64,000 bases of DNA, from positions 112,553 to 176,552 of the forward strand of contig NZ_JADQTO010000023.1 in NCBI RefSeq assembly GCF_015704865.1, read 5' to 3'. A program made the position numbers and the translations under genes. The stretch comes from Actinoplanes aureus (GTDB taxonomy: Bacteria; Actinomycetota; Actinomycetes; Mycobacteriales; Micromonosporaceae). This document shows, one piece after another, positions 1 to 7,697 of the stretch (position 1 is its first letter; each line of letters opens with the position of its first letter). Below the pieces are notes generated by a model. That model ran no database searches. It was not told the origin of the DNA and saw only the letters and a program-made list of their open reading frames with translations.

Positions 1-940
1 TGCCGGCGTTGACCGCACCGATGGAGACAGCGATGCGCTCGTTGACATTGGCGTTGGCGCCGACCTGGAAACGGCCGGTGTTGCCACCGCTGATGTCCTC
101 GAGGCTGTCGAGGTCGGCCGCCGGGGCAAGGTTGAGCTGGGCGAGGAGGTCGGTGCCGCCGGCACCCACGTTGAACTCCCCGGCACCGCTCAGCTTGAAG
201 GTGGTGGCGCCAGTGGCGTCCGTCGTGGCGGACATGGACACCTCGTTGCCCTGGAAGTTCTCGCCCGCCACGCCCTTGAGCTGGGTGGAGATCTTCTCGT
301 TGACGAGCTTGGCGATGTCCTGCCCGGTCGCGCCGGCCGGGATCTCGTCATCGGCGAACGAGATGGAGACCGGGGTGTCGAGCGTCTTGCCGTCGACCAC
401 GGTGATGTCGAACGACGAGCCCGCACGCAGGCCGGTGGCCGAGGTGCCCGTCGCCGTGGCCAGATCGTCCTTGGCCACCCCGGCCGAGCCCGTGATCGCC
501 TTGGTGGCACCGAACGAGCCGTCCAGCAGCTTCGCCTTGCCGAAGGACGTGGTGCTGCCGATCCGGTCGAGCTCGGCGTTGAGCTGCTTCATCTCCTTGT
601 TGGCGGCGTCCTTCGCCTCGGCGTCCATGGCGCCGCTGTTGGACGTCTGCACCGACAGGTCGCGCATGCGCTGAAGGATCGAGGTGACCTCGTTGAGCGA
701 GCCCTCAGCGGTCTGCGCGACGCTCACGCCGTCCTGGGTGTTACGAACGGCGGTCTTGAGGCCGCCGATCTGCGAGCGCAGGCCCTCGGAGATCGAGAGG
801 CCGGCCGCGTCGTCCGCCGCCCGGTTGATGCGGAAACCGCTGGAGAGCTTCTCCAGCGACTTCGCCATCTGGTTGTCGGTAACCGAGAGGTTCCGGTAGG
901 CGTTCTGAGCGGCGATGTTCTGGTTGATGCGAAGACCCAT
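1..940 (-). CDS. fliC: Flagellin (partial, runs off left edge)
   Basis: Structural protein of the flagellar filament, exported by the flagellar type III system. It starts at ATG 938-940 after a strong AGGAGG ribosome site (complement of 951-956). The visible 313 codons open with the conserved flagellin D0/D1 helices (MGLRINQNIAAQNAYRNL, then SLEKLSSGFRINRAADDAAG and GLRSQIGGLKTA), followed by a more variable, Thr/Gly/Ala-rich central domain. The C-terminal D0 helix lies beyond the window. It is divergent from the flgN-flgK-flgL-fliW group and has its own FliA-type promoter at 1011-1037. Identity is secure; the full length is unknown. Confidence 0.96.
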   Translation of the reverse strand, partial: MGLRINQNIAAQNAYRNLSVTDNQMAKSLEKLSSGFRINRAADDAAGLSISEGLRSQIGGLKTAVRNTQDGVSVAQTAEGSLNEVTSILQRMRDLSVQTSNSGAMDAEAKDAANKEMKQLNAELDRIGSTTSFGKAKLLDGSFGATKAITGSAGVAKDDLATATGTSATGLRAGSSFDITVVDGKTLDTPVSISFADDEIPAGATGQDIAKLVNEKISTQLKGVAGENFQGNEVSMSATTDATGATTFKLSGAGEFNVGAGGTDLLAQLNLAPAADLDSLEDISGGNTGRFQVGANANVNERIAVSIGAVNAG

Positions 941-1010
941 GGGGTTGATTCCTCCTTGATCGGGGTCTGAACCGGCCCATCCGTGAGCCGTGGGTGTTAC
1001 GCCCCATCCA

Positions 1011-1037
1011 TTCGGCGGGTCGCCGAGAGACCATGAG
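1011..1037 (-). promoter_or_regulatory. FliA-type promoter for flagellin
   Basis: Read on the minus strand this is CTCA, 17 bases, GCCGAA. That fits the CTCA-N15-17-GCCGAA consensus I recall for FliA-family sigma factors of Actinoplanes missouriensis. It would start transcription about 60-65 bases before the flagellin ATG. The match is seen in the sequence; its use is inferred. Confidence 0.65.
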
Positions 1038-1100
1038 AATTCTCTGAGATTTTTTCGGGCTTTTCGGGCGAACCGGAGAAGTGCTGATCGTCGGAAACCG

Positions 1101-1126
1101 CTCAGCGACACGGCGGATGTGCCGAC
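1101..1126 (+). promoter_or_regulatory. FliA-type promoter for flgN-flgK-flgL-fliW
   Basis: CTCA (1101-1104), 16 bases, GCCGAC (1121-1126): one mismatch to the FliA-type consensus matched exactly by the divergent flagellin promoter. The predicted start is about 55 bases before the GTG of the FlgN-like gene. Confidence 0.5.
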
Positions 1127-1188
1127 CTGTCCGAATGAGCGGGCCTGCCGAGGGGGCTGGCCCGACCAGCGATACGACGGAGGACCGG

Positions 1189-1674
1189 GTGAGCCTGACC
1201 GACCTGGCCAGCGTGCTGTGGCGTTCACGTGAGCTGCTCGAGATGCTGCTGTTCAAGCTTGAGGAGGAGCAGTTGCTCCTCGCGTCCAACCGGTCACGAT
1301 GGCTCAGCCACGCCACCCGCGAGGTCGAGGTGGTACTGGATCAGATCCGGCAGACGGAGGTCATCCGGGCGGCGTACGCGCAAGAGGTCGCCGTCGAGCT
1401 CGGTCTCTCGCCGGACGCCTCCTTGGGCGAACTCGCCGACGCGGCGCCGGATCCCTGGTCGGACCTGCTGCACCAACACCGCAAAGCGTTCCTGATGCTG
1501 ACGTCGGAGATCCGGGCCCTGGCCGACGTCAACCGCGATCTGCTCACAGCCGGCCAGCGCGCGGCTCGCGAAACCATGCTCGCGTTCGCCGAGACTGTGG
1601 AAACGTACGGACCGCAGGGCCAGACCGTCAGCGGCGCCGTGCGGCGCCCCACTCTGGTTGATGAGGCGATCTGA
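1189..1674 (+). CDS. FlgN-like flagellar export chaperone
   Basis: A 161-residue, largely helical protein directly upstream of flgK, where FlgN (the export chaperone for the hook-filament junction proteins FlgK and FlgL) is usually encoded. The N-terminal half is rich in Leu and Glu (WRSRELLEMLLFKLEEEQLL) and is followed by a second long helical stretch, the expected coiled-coil shape. GTG 1189 is chosen because GGAGGA at 1179-1184 precedes it; the open frame extends upstream to 1081 without a comparable ribosome site. Its TGA overlaps the flgK ATG by one base, so the two are translationally coupled. The FlgN call rests on size, composition and position, not on a sharp motif. Confidence 0.7.
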   Translation: MSLTDLASVLWRSRELLEMLLFKLEEEQLLLASNRSRWLSHATREVEVVLDQIRQTEVIRAAYAQEVAVELGLSPDASLGELADAAPDPWSDLLHQHRKAFLMLTSEIRALADVNRDLLTAGQRAARETMLAFAETVETYGPQGQTVSGAVRRPTLVDEAI

Positions 1675-3146
1675 TGGGCAGCACATTCGGCGGACTCAAC
1701 ACGGCACTCACGTCTCTGTACGCGCAGCGCCGGGGCTTGGACGTCACGGGTCAGAACATCGCGAACGCCAGCACCGAGGGATACACCCGGCAGCGCGTGG
1801 TCATGCACGCGCAGAACGCCAACCTGGTGCCCGGCGTCTACGCGACCACCTCGGCGGTGGGCAGCGGCGTCACCGTCTCGTCGGTGGACCGGCTGCGCAA
1901 CACCGCACTCGACCAGCGCAGCTTCACCGAGCACTCGAACTCCGCCTACCACAACGAGCGGGCCGGGGCGTACGGGCTGATCGAGGACGTCTTCGGGGAG
2001 CCGAGCGACACCGCGTTGCAGGCTCGCCTCCAGGACATGTGGGACGGCTGGAACGCCGTATCCGCCAACCCGGACAAGACGGCACCCAAGTCGGCCCTGC
2101 TCGAACAGGCCACCACGGTGGCCTCGTCGCTGAACGACGCGCATGCCGCCCTGAACAATCAGTACGAGTCGGTGCGGTCCGGGCTGGAGACGTACAAGAA
2201 CGACGTCAACAAGGCCGCCGACGCCATCGCGAAGCTGAACAAGGAGATCGTGGTGGCCACCGCCGCCGGTCTCCAGGCCAACGAGCTGCAGGATCAGCGC
2301 GGCATGCAGATGCTGAAGCTGTCCGAGCTGATCGGTGCCACCGCGAACGAGACACCGAACGGCGCACTCAACGTCTACGTCGGCAGCGCCCCGCTGGTCA
2401 GCGAGTTCCACACCCGTGAGATCGACATCAAGTCACCCGGCGCCCTGAGCCTGGCCGACCTGCCGGCGCGTGACGTCGAGTTGCAGTGGACCGACAACGA
2501 GACTCCGGTGGCGGCCGGTGGGTCGATGGGCGCCCAGTTGGAGACGCTCGCCGAGGGCGGCACCCTGCACGGGATAGCGAGCCGGTTGGACGGCATCGCC
2601 CGGACCCTGGCCCAGACGGTCAATCAGATTCATCAGCCCGGGTACGGCATGGACGGCACCACTGCGATGAACTTCTTCGTGCCGAAGGGCTCCGACCCGC
2701 TGGACCCGAACCCGCTGGTCTACCAGCAGGTGTCCGCGTCGAACATCGTCGTGAACGAGGAACTGCTCAAGTCACCGGGCAAGCTCGCGGTCTCCTCCGG
2801 GAACCCGGCCGCGGTGAATCCGGAGGATCGGGTGCTCGACGGCACGGTGGCCGACGACCTCTCCGAGCTCGGCACCTCCCGGACCGGGGCGGACTCCGAG
2901 TACCAGTCGCTGATCGGGGACCTGGGTGTGGCCGCTCAGTCGTCGATCCGCCGGCGCGACATCCAGAACGCGGTGACCGACCAGGTGGACGCGGCACGCG
3001 ACGCGGAGTCCGGGGTGAACCTCGACGAGGAGATGACCAATCTGCTGACGTACCAGCGCGGTTACGAGGCCGCCTCGCGCGTACTCACCACGATCGACTC
3101 GATGCTCGACCAACTGATCAACCGAACCGGCCTGGTCGGTAGGTAA
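1674..3146 (+). CDS. flgK: Flagellar hook-associated protein FlgK (HAP1)
   Basis: Hook-filament junction protein, secreted through the flagellar export gate. The 490 residues begin with the rod/hook N-terminal signature (STFGGLNTALTSLYAQRRGL, then GQNIANASTEGYTRQRV) and end with the matching C-terminal helix (GVNLDEEMTNLLTYQRGYEA, then SRVLTTIDSMLDQLIN). The central variable domain includes a coiled segment near residues 155-200. The ATG overlaps the stop of the FlgN-like gene, and flgL follows after 14 bases, so this is a chaperone-HAP1-HAP3 operon. FlgK is normally larger (about 550 in enterics); 490 is within the range for Gram-positive forms. Confidence 0.95.
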   Translation: MGSTFGGLNTALTSLYAQRRGLDVTGQNIANASTEGYTRQRVVMHAQNANLVPGVYATTSAVGSGVTVSSVDRLRNTALDQRSFTEHSNSAYHNERAGAYGLIEDVFGEPSDTALQARLQDMWDGWNAVSANPDKTAPKSALLEQATTVASSLNDAHAALNNQYESVRSGLETYKNDVNKAADAIAKLNKEIVVATAAGLQANELQDQRGMQMLKLSELIGATANETPNGALNVYVGSAPLVSEFHTREIDIKSPGALSLADLPARDVELQWTDNETPVAAGGSMGAQLETLAEGGTLHGIASRLDGIARTLAQTVNQIHQPGYGMDGTTAMNFFVPKGSDPLDPNPLVYQQVSASNIVVNEELLKSPGKLAVSSGNPAAVNPEDRVLDGTVADDLSELGTSRTGADSEYQSLIGDLGVAAQSSIRRRDIQNAVTDQVDAARDAESGVNLDEEMTNLLTYQRGYEAASRVLTTIDSMLDQLINRTGLVGR

Positions 3147-3160
3147 AGGGAGCACAGCGC

Positions 3161-4105
3161 ATGAGTTCTAGCCCGCGGGTGACGGAAAGCAGCGTTCGGA
3201 CCCGGACAATGGCGAGTCTGCAACGCAGTCTCGGCCGTACCCAGACCGCACAGGATCAGATTTCGAGTGGCAAGCAATTGCATCGCCCCTCGGATTCACC
3301 GACCGGAACCGTCACGGCGCTCCAATTGCGCGGCGAGGTCCGGGCGAACAAGAAGTACACCACCAACGCGGACGACGCGATGGGCCGGCTCGGCACCGTG
3401 CAGGACACGCTGCAGAGCGCCACGGCGCTGGTGGCGAAGGTTCGCGACCTGACGGTCGCGGCCGCCAGCACCGGCAGCGCCAGCACACCCGAGGCGAACC
3501 GGGCGCGCGCTGTCGAGATCGAGGAGATCAAGGGCACGCTGATCCAGTACGCCAACACGAAGTACCTGGACCGGCCGGTTTTCGGCGGTGCCACCCCGGG
3601 CGGCAACGCCTATGGGGACTCGACAGGTACGTACGTCGGCGAGAAGAACGGCGAGATGCTCCGGGCGATCGGGCCGAACGCGCGGGTCCGGGTGGACGTC
3701 CGGGGCCCGGAGGTGTTCGGCACCGACAAGCTCCTCGACGGGTCCGGCAACCCGCTCCCGGACGACAATCCGGCGCAGCTCTTCCGGGTTCTCGACACTC
3801 TAGCCACAGCCATGCGGGAAGGAGATGCCGATTCCATTACTACTGGTCTGGAGAATCTGGATAAAGCCTCTAATCTCCTAACTTCCACTCTTTCGGACGT
3901 AGGCGCCCGATACAATCGGGTTACCCAGATGAAGCAGTCCGCTGAGGATCGCTTGATGTCCGTGTCGTCGCAGCTCTCCGATATCGAGGATGTCGACCTG
4001 CCGAAGGCGATCATGGAATTGCAGCTCCAGCAGACCTCGTATCAGGCCGCCCTGGCCGCCACGGCCAAGGTGATCCAGCCCTCGCTCATCGATTTCCTGA
4101 GGTGA
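3161..4105 (+). CDS. flgL: Flagellar hook-associated protein FlgL (HAP3)
   Basis: Second junction protein, joining FlgK to the flagellin filament. It has 314 residues and a flagellin-like N-terminus (residues 1-60, including RSLGRTQTAQDQISSGKQLH and RPSDSPTGT) and C-terminus (SDIEDVDLPKAIMELQLQQT, then SYQAALAATAKV), with a shorter middle than flagellin. It starts at ATG 3161 after GGGAG at 3148-3152. Its stop lies 2 bases before the proposed fliW start, and the ribosome site of fliW is inside the last codons of flgL. Confidence 0.94.
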   Translation: MSSSPRVTESSVRTRTMASLQRSLGRTQTAQDQISSGKQLHRPSDSPTGTVTALQLRGEVRANKKYTTNADDAMGRLGTVQDTLQSATALVAKVRDLTVAAASTGSASTPEANRARAVEIEEIKGTLIQYANTKYLDRPVFGGATPGGNAYGDSTGTYVGEKNGEMLRAIGPNARVRVDVRGPEVFGTDKLLDGSGNPLPDDNPAQLFRVLDTLATAMREGDADSITTGLENLDKASNLLTSTLSDVGARYNRVTQMKQSAEDRLMSVSSQLSDIEDVDLPKAIMELQLQQTSYQAALAATAKVIQPSLIDFLR

Positions 4106-4107
4106 CC

Positions 4108-4545
4108 ATGAGTATTCGCACCGCATCCCGACCGATTGAGTCCACCATGACCGACCCGTCGCTGGGTCTGCCGACCATCTCGATGGCGGTGCCCATGCCC
4201 GGGTTCCCGGCTCACCGGGAATTCGTCCTGGTGCGGCTCAACGAAGAAGGACTGCTCTACGCCTTCACGTCGCTCGACAACCCGGATCTGCGCTTTCTGG
4301 TCGCGCCGCCCGAGCCGTTCTTCCCGGACTACGCCCCGGAGATCGAGAACGAGGTGTTCGCCGCGCTGAACACCAAGGACCCGGACCGCCTGCTGCTGCT
4401 CACGGTCATCACCGCGGGCACCGACGAGACCACCGCGAATCTCCTCGCGCCGATCGTGGTCGACCGCGACAGCATGCGCGCGATGCAGGTCGTCCTCTCC
4501 GGGTCGAGCTACCCGGTCCGGGCGATCATGAATCGGAACTTCTGA
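4108..4545 (+). CDS. fliW: Flagellar assembly factor FliW
   Basis: FliW binds flagellin and, when free, sequesters the translational repressor CsrA, coupling flagellin synthesis to export. The 145 residues contain the family core: PMPGFPAHREFVLVRLNEEG, YAFTSLDNPDLRFLVAPP, and the later TVITAGTDETTANLLAPIVV. ATG 4108 is preferred because GAGG (4099-4102) sits five bases upstream; a GTG at 4102 overlapping the flgL stop is the alternative. About 25 residues precede the core, more than in many homologues. csrA follows 127 bases later, giving the fliW-csrA pairing known from Bacillus. Confidence 0.88.
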   Translation: MSIRTASRPIESTMTDPSLGLPTISMAVPMPGFPAHREFVLVRLNEEGLLYAFTSLDNPDLRFLVAPPEPFFPDYAPEIENEVFAALNTKDPDRLLLLTVITAGTDETTANLLAPIVVDRDSMRAMQVVLSGSSYPVRAIMNRNF

Positions 4546-4553
4546 CCCTCCAT

Positions 4554-4596
4554 GAACCTTTTTCAGAGCGGCCGCGGCCCCGGTTGAGAAAGGTTC
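4554..4596 (+). terminator. Hairpin between fliW and csrA
   Basis: GAACCTTTTTCA (4554-4565) pairs with TGAGAAAGGTTC (4585-4596) with one mismatch, around a GC-rich 19-base loop. It lies 9 bases after the fliW stop. It probably ends or attenuates the flgN-fliW transcript, so csrA may be partly uncoupled. Confidence 0.5.
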
Positions 4597-4672
4597 AGTG
4601 CAGGCGCGGTCGTGTTTCCTCGCGGCCGCGCCTTTGCCATGCTGTCCGTTCCATGGATGGAGGAGGGCACCG

Positions 4673-4915
4673 ATGCTTGTGTTGACCCGGCGGGCCGGGG
4701 AGAGCGTGATGATCGGCGACGACGTCGTCATCACGGTGCTCGAAGCCCGTGGTGACGTCATCCGGCTGGGCATTCAGGCTCCCCGCGACGTGCAGGTGCA
4801 CCGCGAGGAGGTGTACCGCGAGCTGCAGGACGCGAACCGGGCGGCCGCCTCACCAACCGACGACGCCGTCCACGCATTGACCAGAATGCTGGAGAAATCC
4901 GACACGGAAGAGTGA
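4673..4915 (+). CDS. csrA: Carbon storage regulator CsrA
   Basis: Small RNA-binding translational regulator that binds GGA motifs near ribosome sites, in this context presumably on flagellin mRNA, and is antagonised by FliW. The 80 residues start with the classic beta-strand sequence MLVLTRRAGESVMIGDD, followed by GIQAPRDVQVHREEVY, which holds the conserved RNA-binding Arg. It is a little longer than the usual 60-75 because of an acidic tail. ATG 4673 follows GGAGGAGGG at 4659-4667, a textbook ribosome site. A terminator follows at 4931. Confidence 0.95.
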   Translation: MLVLTRRAGESVMIGDDVVITVLEARGDVIRLGIQAPRDVQVHREEVYRELQDANRAAASPTDDAVHALTRMLEKSDTEE

Positions 4916-4930
4916 AAGGTGCAAGACTGA

Positions 4931-4956
4931 CGCCCGTCGCGATCGCGCGGCGGGCG
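4931..4956. terminator. Terminator between csrA and the M23 peptidase
   Basis: 11-bp stem (arms 4931-4941 and 4946-4956, one G-T pair) with the 4-base loop ATCG, followed by TTCT. It sits between convergent genes and could serve both. Confidence 0.7.
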
Positions 4957-4967
4957 TTCTCCCGTCG

Positions 4968-5816
4968 CTAGACCTTCAGCCCCCGGGTACGCAGGAACGC
5001 GATCGGGTCCACCGCGTTGGCATGGATCGCCGGCGCCGCGTTCACGTGCACCTCGAAGTGCAGATGCGGCCCGGATGACGAGCCCGAGGTGCCGACGTGG
5101 CCGAGCAGCTGGCCGCGCGTGACGGTCTGACCGACCTGAACGACCGGGCGGCGGACCAGGTGGCAGTACCGGGTGACGATGTTGCCGGCGTGCTGGACCT
5201 CCACGTACCAGCCGCAGCCCTTCAGGTTGCGGTTGCCGTCCACGTCGCAGCTGCCGGCCGAGACGTTGCAGACCACCCGGATCACCGTGCCGGCCGAGGC
5301 GGCCAGGATCGGGGTGCCCCGCTTGGCGGCCAGGTCGACCCCGTCATGTGACGGGCGGGCGGTGGTACGGAATCCGCTGACCAGCCCCGCGCCGACCGGG
5401 ACGCCCCAGAGCTCGCCCTTCAGCGGCGCCGGGATCCGGGGTGCCGGTGCCGGTTCGACCGCGCAGCCGGGGATCGGGGTGGCCGGCCGCACGACGTACG
5501 CGTCCGACACGTAGGCGCCGTTGGCCAGCTGGTTCCAGAGGTTCGTGGTCCGTACCGTGCCGGAGATCTGTTGCGCGGCGACCTGGCAGACGATCCACAC
5601 CTTCGCGCCGTCGGCGATCGAGCCGAACCGCTCTGCCGACGCCGAGGGGGTGCGCCGCAGGTTCAGCCGCGTCCCATCGGTCTTGGCGTTGCCGGTCACG
5701 GTCGGAACCTTGGCGGCGGCCGCCGCGGGCTCCGCTGTCGCGGGCAGGAGCGGACCCAGCAGGCTCGCGGTGGCGACGGCCGCCAGCGCGGTACGGCTTC
5801 GATGTCGGACCTTCAT
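4968..5816 (-). CDS. Secreted M23 peptidase with SH3-like domain
   Basis: Zinc metallopeptidase predicted to cut peptidoglycan peptides outside the cell. From ATG 5816 it has 282 residues: a signal peptide (positively charged start, hydrophobic core ALAAVATASLLGPLLPA, Ala-rich cleavage region by about residue 32), an SH3-like domain (about 40-115) with the NLRRTPS turn, and a C-terminal LytM/M23 domain. The zinc ligands are visible: the H and D of SHDGVDLA and the HLHFEVH motif near the end. The open frame continues 55 codons upstream, but that stretch lacks signal-peptide character. It is convergent with csrA. A role in letting flagella through the wall, or in spore wall turnover, is possible but unproven. 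Confidence 0.88.
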   Translation of the reverse strand: MKVRHRSRTALAAVATASLLGPLLPATAEPAAAAAKVPTVTGNAKTDGTRLNLRRTPSASAERFGSIADGAKVWIVCQVAAQQISGTVRTTNLWNQLANGAYVSDAYVVRPATPIPGCAVEPAPAPRIPAPLKGELWGVPVGAGLVSGFRTTARPSHDGVDLAAKRGTPILAASAGTVIRVVCNVSAGSCDVDGNRNLKGCGWYVEVQHAGNIVTRYCHLVRRPVVQVGQTVTRGQLLGHVGTSGSSSGPHLHFEVHVNAAPAIHANAVDPIAFLRTRGLKV

Positions 5817-5996
5817 GCCACCAGGCTGTCCGGCACCGGATGCGCACTGAGGTGCGTCCGGAGTGCGGAACGGTTGCGGCCGTGCCCGGTTCAGGACGCA
5901 CCTTACCTGCACCGGCCGCTGACCCCGGAGACAACGTTGGGGCCGCAGTCTTTGCCACAGACGGAAATGCCGTCCCTTCATCTTGAGGGAGAGAGC

Positions 5997-6746
5997 GTGG
6001 GCGCAGAGCGCGAATCAGTCATCGGTAGCGGTGCGTTGGGTACCGTCGGTGCGCTGGATCTGACGGTGGATGCCCATGTGCACACCGGGTTCGCGGCCGG
6101 CCGGGATGCCGTCGGTGTGGTGGTCTCGGCCGCCGACCAGGTCGGTCTGACCGCGCTCACCTTCGCCGACCAGGCAGGTCCGGACACCACCTGGCTCACC
6201 GCGTACGCCGACGCCGTACGCCGGGCCCGGCACCGCACCGAGCTGAAGTTGCGGGTGGCGGCCGAGGTGGAGGTCGTACGCCCGGACGGCTGGCTCGCCC
6301 TGCCCCCGGACCTGGCTCAGCTGGACGCCCTGTCGGTCGCGGTCTCCGCGCTGCCGCTCGGCGACGAGCTGCTCGACGCCCGGGAGATCCGCGCGCGGGT
6401 CGACGCCGGCGTACTTTCCGCCGAGCAGGTGGCCGAGGTGCTGGTGCGGGTCACGGTGAGCGGTATCGAGCGGGCTTCCCGGTATGTCACGTCGCAGCTG
6501 GCCCGCCCGCTGGCGCTGCTGGCGCAGTCGGGGATCGAGGACACCGTGGTCAGCCCGGCGCTGGTCGGCGAGCTCGCCACGGCGTGCCGGAGCACCGGGA
6601 CCGTGGTGGAGATCAGTGAGGCCTGGCGCAGCCCGTCGGCGCGAATGGTGCAGTTGTTCCGGGACGCCGCGGTGACGGTGGTTCCCGCGAGTGACGCCCG
6701 GTACGCCGCAGAGGTCGGCCGCTGGCAGTACCTCCGACGCGTCTGA
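5997..6746 (+). CDS. PHP-domain-like protein with altered metal motifs
   Basis: A 249-residue protein with the start of a PHP (polymerase and histidinol phosphatase) fold: DAHVHTGF carries the HxH motif, and AAEVEVV matches the glutamate strand. However, the usual TDHD motif reads FADQAG and the C-terminal SDAH reads SDARYAAEV, so two metal-binding histidines are lost. It may be a structural or binding protein rather than an active phosphoesterase. GTG 5997 is chosen for the GAGGGA ribosome site at 5985-5990; ATG 5967 is in frame but lacks one. A short gap leads to the SRPBCC gene in the same direction. Confidence 0.68.
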   Translation: MGAERESVIGSGALGTVGALDLTVDAHVHTGFAAGRDAVGVVVSAADQVGLTALTFADQAGPDTTWLTAYADAVRRARHRTELKLRVAAEVEVVRPDGWLALPPDLAQLDALSVAVSALPLGDELLDAREIRARVDAGVLSAEQVAEVLVRVTVSGIERASRYVTSQLARPLALLAQSGIEDTVVSPALVGELATACRSTGTVVEISEAWRSPSARMVQLFRDAAVTVVPASDARYAAEVGRWQYLRRV

Positions 6747-6819
6747 GGAATTTGAACACGAGGTGCGTTCGTCTCCGTACTCTCTGTCATGCCGGGTACT
6801 TCAGCATGGGAGAGTTGCG

Positions 6820-7653
6820 ATGAGTATGGTTCAGCAGGCTATCGAGGTCAGCGCACCGGTTCACACGGTGTACGAGCAGCTCGCGGCATTCGAGAACTAC
6901 CCGCGATTCATGACCGGCGTGCGTCAGGTGACGTCGGTCGGTGCCGACCAGACACACTGGATCATGGACGTCGACGGGAAACGCCGCGAGTTCGACGCCC
7001 AGATCATCGAACGGTCACCGGACGAGCGGGTCTCCTGGTCGACGATGGAAGGGCCGCTGCTCGCCGAGACGATCACGTTACGTCCGATGGGTGAGACGAA
7101 GACCCAGGTCGTCGCGCAGCTGGAGGCGGACATCGCCTTCCTGATGCCGAGCGACCGGCACGGGCAGGAGTCGCTCAACCGCCGCCTCAAGGCCGACCTG
7201 ACCACGTTCAAAGGCCTGGTCGAGAGCGGCGTGCTGGGTGGCCGCCCGATGCCGACCGGCGCCAGCACGAAGCTGTTCGGCGGCGTGTTGAGCCGCGACC
7301 CGGTGTCGCCGGCGTCGGTGGCCGCGCGCATCCGCAACCGCCAGTCCACGCCGCCGCCGGGCCCCGGCGCGGGCTGGGACACCGGTACCGCTGATCTCGG
7401 CAATGCCGACCCGACCGGCACCGGCCTGACTGACAACCCTATCCACAACGCGCCCACCATCGCGGACATCAAGAGCCCGTCCGGTATCCGGGGACCTCAG
7501 AACATCGAGCGGGAGATGCGCTCGGCCGGGCGCCGGGTCGGCGCACCCGGTGCGCTGAGCGGTGGCGTGTCCGGCACCGCCCCGATGGGCGGCCGGATCA
7601 GCAACACCGACATGTGGGGCGACGGCATGGTCAACGAGGAAGAGCGCGGTTGA
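6820..7653 (+). CDS. SRPBCC-family protein with disordered C-terminal tail
   Basis: Residues 1-145 form a polyketide-cyclase/START-like (SRPBCC) domain, recognisable from QQAIEVSAPVHTVYEQLAAF and FENYPRFMTGVRQV, the usual N-terminal strand-helix of this lipid- or ligand-binding fold. The remaining 130 residues are Pro/Gly/Thr/Asn-rich and look disordered. There is no signal peptide. ATG 6820 is preceded by GGGAGAG. The ligand is unknown. A perfect UUCG-loop terminator follows at 7671. Confidence 0.75.
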   Translation: MSMVQQAIEVSAPVHTVYEQLAAFENYPRFMTGVRQVTSVGADQTHWIMDVDGKRREFDAQIIERSPDERVSWSTMEGPLLAETITLRPMGETKTQVVAQLEADIAFLMPSDRHGQESLNRRLKADLTTFKGLVESGVLGGRPMPTGASTKLFGGVLSRDPVSPASVAARIRNRQSTPPPGPGAGWDTGTADLGNADPTGTGLTDNPIHNAPTIADIKSPSGIRGPQNIEREMRSAGRRVGAPGALSGGVSGTAPMGGRISNTDMWGDGMVNEEERG

Positions 7654-7670
7654 CGGCGCCGAAGGCGACA

Positions 7671-7694
7671 AAGGCCGGCCTTCGGGCCGGCCTT
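7671..7694. terminator. Strong UUCG-loop terminator
   Basis: Perfect 10-bp stem AAGGCCGGCC / GGCCGGCCTT closed by a TTCG tetraloop, between the SRPBCC gene and the convergent histidine kinase gene. It has A residues at the stem foot and T residues at the end, so it can work in both directions. Confidence 0.88.
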
Positions 7695-7697
7695 CTG

